Assembly (NCBI GenBank): GCA_024195585.1
Contig: SWBL01000431.1
Span: forward strand, 1-35,979
DNA length: 35,979 nt
Origin: Aureobasidium sp. EXF-3400
Taxonomy: Eukaryota; Ascomycota; Dothideomycetes; Dothideales; Saccotheciaceae
Reading direction: 5' to 3'
The translations under genes were made by a program, and so were the position numbers. The notes beneath the pieces were generated by a model. It had not been told where the DNA came from and did not search any database. It worked only from the letters and a program-made list of their open reading frames with translations. Of the stretch, positions 31,580 to 35,979 are shown in pieces (position 1 is the first letter of the stretch; each line of letters begins with the position of its first letter).

Positions 31580-31596
31580 TCTGATAGTAGGTATGC

Positions 31597-31643
31597 CTGC
31601 CTCATGGGTCAGCTCTGGGGGCTCTATGCCTCCGTGTGCATAC
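31597..31643 (-). other. Probable 5'-leader intron of the 31.2-kb gene
   Basis: A 47-bp minus-strand segment has a GTATGC donor, a GCTGACC branch-like site and a GGCAG acceptor, 18 bases before the start codon. It aligns with the 46-bp leader intron of the paralogue: GTATGCA at the start, then a shared CAGAGCTGAC block. The preceding bases CAACAAAGGAAA are shared too. Confidence 0.6.
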
Positions 31644-31827
31644 TTTTCCTTTGTTGAGCTTGATGGATGGAAGTTTTTGGCGGAAAGCAATAGCAAAGAT
31701 CTCGGAGCTGAGGCAAGCAGAAAGCTGCAAGAGCTCAAAAGAGCAGGTACAAGTAGCCAAAGTCGTTGTGATTTTTGGAGTTTGCAGATAGAGAAAGAGA
31801 GAAGAAAGGAGAGTTCCTCAAGGATGA

Positions 31828-31848
31828 TATACTCCCTCATCGTAGGAC
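31828..31848 (-). promoter_or_regulatory. 21-bp promoter-proximal element shared by two paralogues (copy 1)
   Basis: This 21-bp sequence (contains TACTCCCTCATCGTAGGAC on the plus strand) is identical to 33111-33131. It lies about 250 bp before the start codon of the 31.2-kb gene. Read in the gene's direction it ends GAGTATAT, a possible TATA box. Confidence 0.65.
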
Positions 31849-32423
31849 AAAAGATTGAGAAGAGCCCAACAATATGCTAAATTAGGCATGCAGCTGTACC
31901 GAAAAGCAAGTATCAGAGCACGCAGCTCAAGTTGCTCTCGGGAATTGTTGTTGGTCGGCGGTCACCTAGCACAAATCGCTGGATGCAATTCTGGCGAATG
32001 AGAAGACTTCACGATCTTTCTCTATCCAATGGTATTCTAGTTCAAGATCAACATCTGCCCGCACCTGTTCTGAAGGCCGAGTGGCAATCGAAACACCATC
32101 TTCTATCATGGTGGATAGCAGGCTTACCACATACGTCCTTCAAGATACTGTGATGCAGTTCAGGAGATTCCAGATCACGCAGATCTGCAGAGGAACGCAG
32201 CACGCTGAGATACAGAATACGCTGAGACTCATGAGAGATGAGTAGACATTTCTGAGAGCAACAGAGAAACCCAAGACTCGCGGGTCAACAACTGGCAAGA
32301 TAGTAGAAACTCCTGAACGCCAGACCCAATATGAAATGTGATGCAAAGCAGAATAACAACCAGCCATGCTCTCCCTGAGTGAAGCCATCATCATAAACCA
32401 GCTACTGGGTACCCTCGTGCTCT
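31849..32423. other. Intergenic region, no confident gene
   Basis: A minus-strand frame at 32140-32490 runs into the next gene's 3' end and looks like an untranslated tail. Nothing else is supported. Confidence 0.5.
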
Positions 32424-32902
32424 TCAGGACCTTGCAAACTTCCAGGTAGCGATGGCTAGGAGTAAAGTCCAGACGTGGATGACAATCCACACGTAGGAGG
32501 CTTTGAGCCAGTTCATGAGCACTGCAGGTGCTCTCTGCGTCTTTCGCTGGCGTAGTAGGGCCTCAGTGCTGGTCATGATCACTCGTGCAGGAGAGCCCTC
32601 CCTGAACGGAGTGACCAGCATAGTGGCTCCCAGGAGCATCGCAGCTCCGAACGTGATCTTGGAGCCTGAGCTTTGGTTCTGGCCCAGCATCTCTTGGAGG
32701 AGCGAACTTCGAGTGGAGCCGCTTTGCTGTGTCTCGACCACTCTTGGTGCCCGTCGGGGAACAGCAGGGCGTGGGATGGTGTTCACAGGCTTGACCTGGC
32801 TCAGTGTTAGAGCATCAATCCATCAAGACATAGGGCTCTGTATCTTACTCTTCTCTTTGCTGCGGTACTTGCGAGGGTCACTGTTCGGTTGAACCACGAC
32901 AT
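32424..32902 (-). CDS. Orphan GSPAR-motif family protein, two exons (141 aa)
   Basis: Exon 1 at 32902-32849 encodes exactly 18 codons (MSWFNRTVTLASTAAKRR). The 53-bp intron has GTAAGA donor and GCCAG acceptor. Exon 2 at 32795-32424 encodes 123 residues. A Pro/Arg-rich stretch (IPRPAVPRRAPRVVE) precedes SSLLQEMLGQ, a hydrophobic helix (FGAAMLLGATMLV), the motif T-P-F-R-E-G-S-P-A-R at 32612-32583, and the helix MTSTEALLRQRKTQ. Unlike the 31.2-kb paralogue it continues into a second hydrophobic segment (YVWIVIHVWTLLLAIATW), so it may be a two-helix membrane protein. The 5' leader carries an intron at 32965-32920 homologous to that of its paralogue. Confidence 0.75.
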
Positions 32903-32919
32903 CGTGCAGAGAAGTATTC

Positions 32920-32965
32920 CTACACCGTAAGTCAGCTCTGCAGGCTATTCGCCTCGCATGCATAC
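32920..32965 (-). other. Probable 5'-leader intron of the 32.4-kb gene
   Basis: A 46-bp minus-strand segment with GTATGC donor, a CTGACTTAC branch region and GTGTAG acceptor lies 18 bases upstream of the start codon. It is homologous in position and sequence to 31597-31643. Confidence 0.6.
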
Positions 32966-33110
32966 CTTTCCTTTGTTGATGCTGGAAATGTTTCGATAGT
33001 GATAGCTTGCAAGGTATTGCAAAAGTTGAGAGCGTAGATGAGAAGTCAATAACACTCTTGAAATTCGCAAGGCAAAGAAGACAGAAGATCAAAAGGGCCA
33101 TGCCAGTTCA

Positions 33111-33131
33111 TATACTCCCTCATCGTAGGAC
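33111..33131 (-). promoter_or_regulatory. 21-bp promoter-proximal element shared by two paralogues (copy 2)
   Basis: Identical over 21 bp to 31828-31848 and placed about 210 bp before the start codon of the 32.4-kb gene. Read in gene direction it continues as GAGTATATGAAC. Flanking bases differ, so the match is a local island of conservation. It could be a core promoter element or the remnant of the duplication. Confidence 0.65.
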
Positions 33132-33949
33132 CAAAAATTGTGACCTTGTCGTAATTCGCAATACAATAGACCTAAGAGAGGGGATGAGGTCGAGAAACTG
33201 GCAGTAACAAGCATGAGATCTCATCTGTACCACCAAAACGTCAAGATCGGAGTATCACAGATCTCCCAGCTATTCCGATACTTGTTCTGGAAAGTCAAGA
33301 ACGGTTGGTCGGAGCTCTCACCGCTTCTCTTTCTAAAATTTCCGAGACTGTCAAGTGCTGGGTGTGCAACCACACTCGGTATGACCCATGGAGCGCAAAG
33401 GGGCGTGACTGCCAGGTCATGTCCTTGTGGCAGGATCTTTGATACCAGTATTCGTTTGCTACTGCCTCAATCGACTTTGACGGCTGCAGTCACTGGTTCT
33501 ATATTTGTCACAGCCAACTACTGAGCAGTGACACAACACTCAACGCGTTCAACTTGGAATCGTTCATTGCATTGGGGTAATCGCAGAAGATACGCCTATC
33601 AAGAAGCTGATTAGCACTTGTCTATGTGGAGTATCTTGCATTTGGATGTCCTGATTTGTAATAACTACGGATCCTTGCTAATAGCGACACAATAGAGAGA
33701 TTCTCGAATTTGATTGAGGATAGATTATCATTCGGTCGTACTCAGCTAAGTGGCTCGATGTTCCTCGTAGGCTTGTACAATATCCACCAGTGCTTGGGGA
33801 AACCCGTGCGCTCCCCATCAGAAGATGAGCAGCCAACATGCTGCGGCTGTGTACTCCAGGAGAGCGCCGAAGAGGAGAGTGGAAGCGTCAGGGTTGCCAT
33901 ATTCGTCGCAATGTTACGGAGAATCTGCTGACTCGGTGCTGTTGATCAT
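33132..33949. other. Intergenic region, no confident gene
   Basis: A plus-strand frame at 33213-33524 and a 52-codon minus-strand ATG frame at 33742-33900 exist, but neither has a domain. Around 33380-33420 the minus strand weakly recalls the GSPAR gene block (GTCACGCCCC then GGGTCATACC) but is too diverged to call. Confidence 0.45.
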
Positions 33950-34981
33950 TCAAGGAGTATTGGCGGTAGAATCGTCCTCAGAGCCAGTCTCAGGTGTACG
34001 GTCATGCATGACGTTATCAAAGGAATTGTGAACCCGAGTGGCCTTTTCCAGTGAAGCAGTAAGCTTGTCAATGGCAGCCTGAAATCTTTGGAAGCGATCT
34101 TCGGACTCATTGCGCTTATTGATGGAAAGGACAAGCTTCTCTACGGCAGAAGTGAGCTTTTCTAGCTTTTGGTCAAGTGTAGTGGAGCTGACGTAGGTAG
34201 GTCCAAGCCGGCGATGATCAACAGCGCTCTTGGGCGTTTCCGAAGGCGCATGAGCTGAGCAGCTTCCATGTTCCTCTTGTTCCGTACTCGGGGCTGATTG
34301 CAACTGGATACATTCAGCTAGAGATCGACCCAGGAGTGAGGTGGCGGGATGATAGGCGTCTCCTTCGAAGTAGCAGCAGGCCTGCCAATGATTGTTGATA
34401 CAGCGAAGTAGGATGATCTTCGCAGTTTTGGTCGCGGCATGGGCTGGAGAGATGTAATCATCGTCCTCAATATACAGCTGAAACGAATTTGCCATATGCA
34501 AACCGTTGACGACCTTCACGAGATCGACGATCAATGGAGCCTTGTCTTCATTGCCGTCATCATTTACGAGTGACCGAATTTGGCTCTTTCTCAAGCATTC
34601 ATAATAGCGCCGTTCAAGGCTGTCAGACGACCAATCGAGAGGGCGGGTCAACGTCCTGTAAGTTGCCATTGCCATAGCCAAAGCGTAGAGTCCAGATTCT
34701 CGGGCTAATCGCGTTAGTGTTTCTTTACCAATCACTACACAAGACATTTCCATACCATTACCTGGCGCAGCGAGCCATCTGCCCCCAGGGACGTAGTCGT
34801 TGATCTGGGGACCGACGGACAAGTCGACTTTGAATGAAACAGGTGAAGGACGAAATGTATGAATCGCGACGTGATTGACTTGGCAGTAGCGAGTCGACGG
34901 CCGAAGATGTTTTTTCACAATTGCAGAAAGTGCTGTCGTGATGAGGAAGGTGCTCCTCGTGCAAACAACAAGCCAAGCCAC
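33950..34981 (-). CDS. Hypothetical protein with C-terminal coiled coil, start unresolved
   Basis: Not recognised. The minus-strand frame is open over 343 codons but its upstream limit is a GTG. The first in-frame ATG is at 34753. A 57-bp in-frame intron 34761-34705 (GTAATG donor, perfect CACTAAC branch, GATTAG acceptor) would remove that ATG and imply an upstream exon I cannot place. The central part looks folded (ESGLYALAMAMATYRTL, APLIVDLVKVVNGLHMANSF, KIILLRCINNHWQACCYFEG). The HW context faintly recalls cysteine-protease folds, but no matching catalytic Cys is seen before it, so this is not claimed. The C-terminus is disordered, then a coiled coil (LDQKLEKLTSAVEKLVLSIN), then an acidic tail. 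Confidence 0.6.
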   Translation of the reverse strand: MAWLVVCTRSTFLITTALSAIVKKHLRPSTRYCQVNHVAIHTFRPSPVSFKVDLSVGPQINDYVPGGRWLAAPGNGMEMSCVVIGKETLTRLARESGLYALAMAMATYRTLTRPLDWSSDSLERRYYECLRKSQIRSLVNDDGNEDKAPLIVDLVKVVNGLHMANSFQLYIEDDDYISPAHAATKTAKIILLRCINNHWQACCYFEGDAYHPATSLLGRSLAECIQLQSAPSTEQEEHGSCSAHAPSETPKSAVDHRRLGPTYVSSTTLDQKLEKLTSAVEKLVLSINKRNESEDRFQRFQAAIDKLTASLEKATRVHNSFDNVMHDRTPETGSEDDSTANTP

Positions 34982-35811
34982 GCGTTTGTCTCAATCCCAC
35001 GCCGCCAACCACGCAAGACACCATCAAAACATAGAACCAGAAAACATAAGATACACTGATATGCAAGTCCCAGTGAACCAGACCGTGTCGTATCGAAAAA
35101 ACGCCGCGTCAGTTGTGTTTTTGGAGACCCAGAGCAAAAAAGTGCAAAAAGGTTCGGTCAACCCCTAGGGATCGGCCCGGGGGTCGACCTGGAGCCCTTG
35201 CTCCCTATGCGTTCGCGTTTCAGAGTTAGCCCGAACTATATTACGGAACCAACCCCTACACCACAGAACACATTTTATCCTCAGAAATCAGATTAATATA
35301 TACCCATGTGCTCAGCCCCTGATCATCTCCATCTCAGTCTGTTTCTAGTCCCCTAATTGAGCTCAACGAAGCAAGAACTACTGTGAATGAGGACAAAAAG
35401 GTAGATAATAGTGGCTCAGATCAAGGTAGCTTGTCTGAGAGTACCTCGTGGACCAAAGATTGACCTTTTCGATCTTACGTAGTTAAACCTTTGCACCACT
35501 CATCGCACCGGGCCCCTTGATCTATTCATAGGTGTACCTTCTAACGATTTGATGGCTATACCTTGGACTTCGACAAGCTCCCACATACAATTGGCTCGAC
35601 TGCAACTCACTTTACGAGTCCCTGAACGCCATCGTTGCATACAAATAAGAGACAGATGTGGTTTGATCAGACGGTTTCTACATGCATGTTGTAGAAATGA
35701 ACTGGTCCAGAGTGGAGAGCGGAGTTTATTCTTTTCTTGTTGATCCTGTGCTGTTCTGTTGCTCAACAATCCTTATTCGGCCGCTGTCAGCCTCATCCGC
35801 TCTTCCCATTC
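34982..35811. other. Intergenic region, no confident gene
   Basis: It should hold the missing 5' part of the gene to the left; a minus-strand frame 34758-35066 reads a different phase there. A GC-rich patch at 35160-35215 (CCCTAGGG, GGCCCGGGG) stands out against AT-rich sequence. The 35500-35769 frames on both strands have no domain. Confidence 0.45.
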
Positions 35812-35979
35812 TCAGTCGGAATCGCTGCAAGAGTCGTCGCGGTCTTGTGCAGCATATGCAGCAGCTGCTGCCTCGGCCTCCTGACGTTTCCTTTCCTCAA
35901 CATCTTCTTCTTCTTCTTCTTCTTCTTCTTCTTCTTCTTCTTCTTCTTCTTCTTCTTCTTCTTCTTCTTCTTCTTCTTC
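35812..35979 (-). CDS. 3' end of a gene encoding a poly-Glu and Ala-rich C-terminus (partial)
   Basis: Running off the right edge, the minus strand is open for 56 codons to the stop at 35812. It reads at least 25 Glu, then DVEERKRQEAEAAAAAYAAQ and the acidic end DRDDSCSDSD. The composition and stop placement look like a genuine C-terminus rather than chance, and the trinucleotide repeat is in the GAA frame. The rest of the gene is outside the window, so no family can be assigned. Confidence 0.6.
   Translation of the reverse strand, partial: EEEEEEEEEEEEEEEEEEEEEEEEEDVEERKRQEAEAAAAAYAAQDRDDSCSDSD
35905..35979. repeat. (TTC)n microsatellite, at least 25 units
   Basis: An uninterrupted run of 25 TTC trinucleotides reaches the window edge, so its full length is unknown. 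On the minus strand it encodes poly-Glu. Contigs often break at such repeats. Confidence 0.95.

Noticed and set aside
33380..33430. Possible decayed fourth GSPAR-family copy
   Set aside because: Only scattered matches (GTCAC, GGGTCAT) remain, with frame breaks. By eye this is not better than chance.
33950..34704. Cysteine-protease-like fold in the 34-kb orphan protein
   Set aside because: Only an HW context is suggestive; the expected N-terminal catalytic Cys is not seen, and no family could be named.

Overview
The window looks like genomic DNA of a filamentous ascomycete. Genes are interrupted by short GT-AG introns, mostly 46-76 bp, with CTRAY branch sites just before the acceptor. Start contexts resemble CAACATGGC, there are no operons, and secreted Ser/Thr-rich proteins and orphan genes are common. 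A Dothideomycete is my guess from style only. All splice models below were built by hand from donor, branch and acceptor signals and from reading-frame agreement; no transcript or database evidence was available.

Layout. (1) 1.2-3.5 kb: a divergent pair whose products match the two halves of the plant protein Tm-1, a UPF0261/ATP-binding protein on the minus strand and a PEP-hydrolase-like TIM-barrel protein on the plus strand. They share a promoter region of about 245 bp. (2) 4.6-5.4 kb: an orphan acidic protein. (3) 6.2-7.1 kb: a protein with the layout of the first RecA domain of a DEAD-box helicase in which every catalytic motif is degenerate. (4) 7.1-9.2 kb: no convincing gene. (5) 9.2-18.5 kb: one very large secreted, mucin/adhesin-like gene. 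I resolve it into 26 exons (about 1955 residues). Its middle is an array of tiny phase-2 exons, and two exon blocks have been duplicated in tandem. (6) 19.6-20.4 kb: a disordered orphan protein. (7) 21.0-22.2 kb: a 3-hydroxyisobutyrate-dehydrogenase-type enzyme in four exons.

(8) From 22.7 kb to the right edge every credible gene lies on the minus strand and none belongs to a family I recognise. They are mostly small proteins with coiled coils, several with a short first exon. Three of them (29.5, 31.2 and 32.4 kb) share a hydrophobic segment followed by a T-P-x3-G-S-P-A-R-like motif. Two of these also share a 21-bp promoter-proximal sequence and a homologous 5'-leader intron. This is the best candidate for an undescribed system: a tandemly expanded orphan family inside a larger same-strand block of orphan genes. 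Two genes in the block carry apparent one-base frame breaks, which means recent decay or assembly error. The window ends inside a gene encoding a run of at least 25 Glu.

How the genes work together: only the Tm-1-like pair and the paralogous orphan cluster show a functional or evolutionary link by position. No RNA genes, transposons or CRISPR arrays were found.
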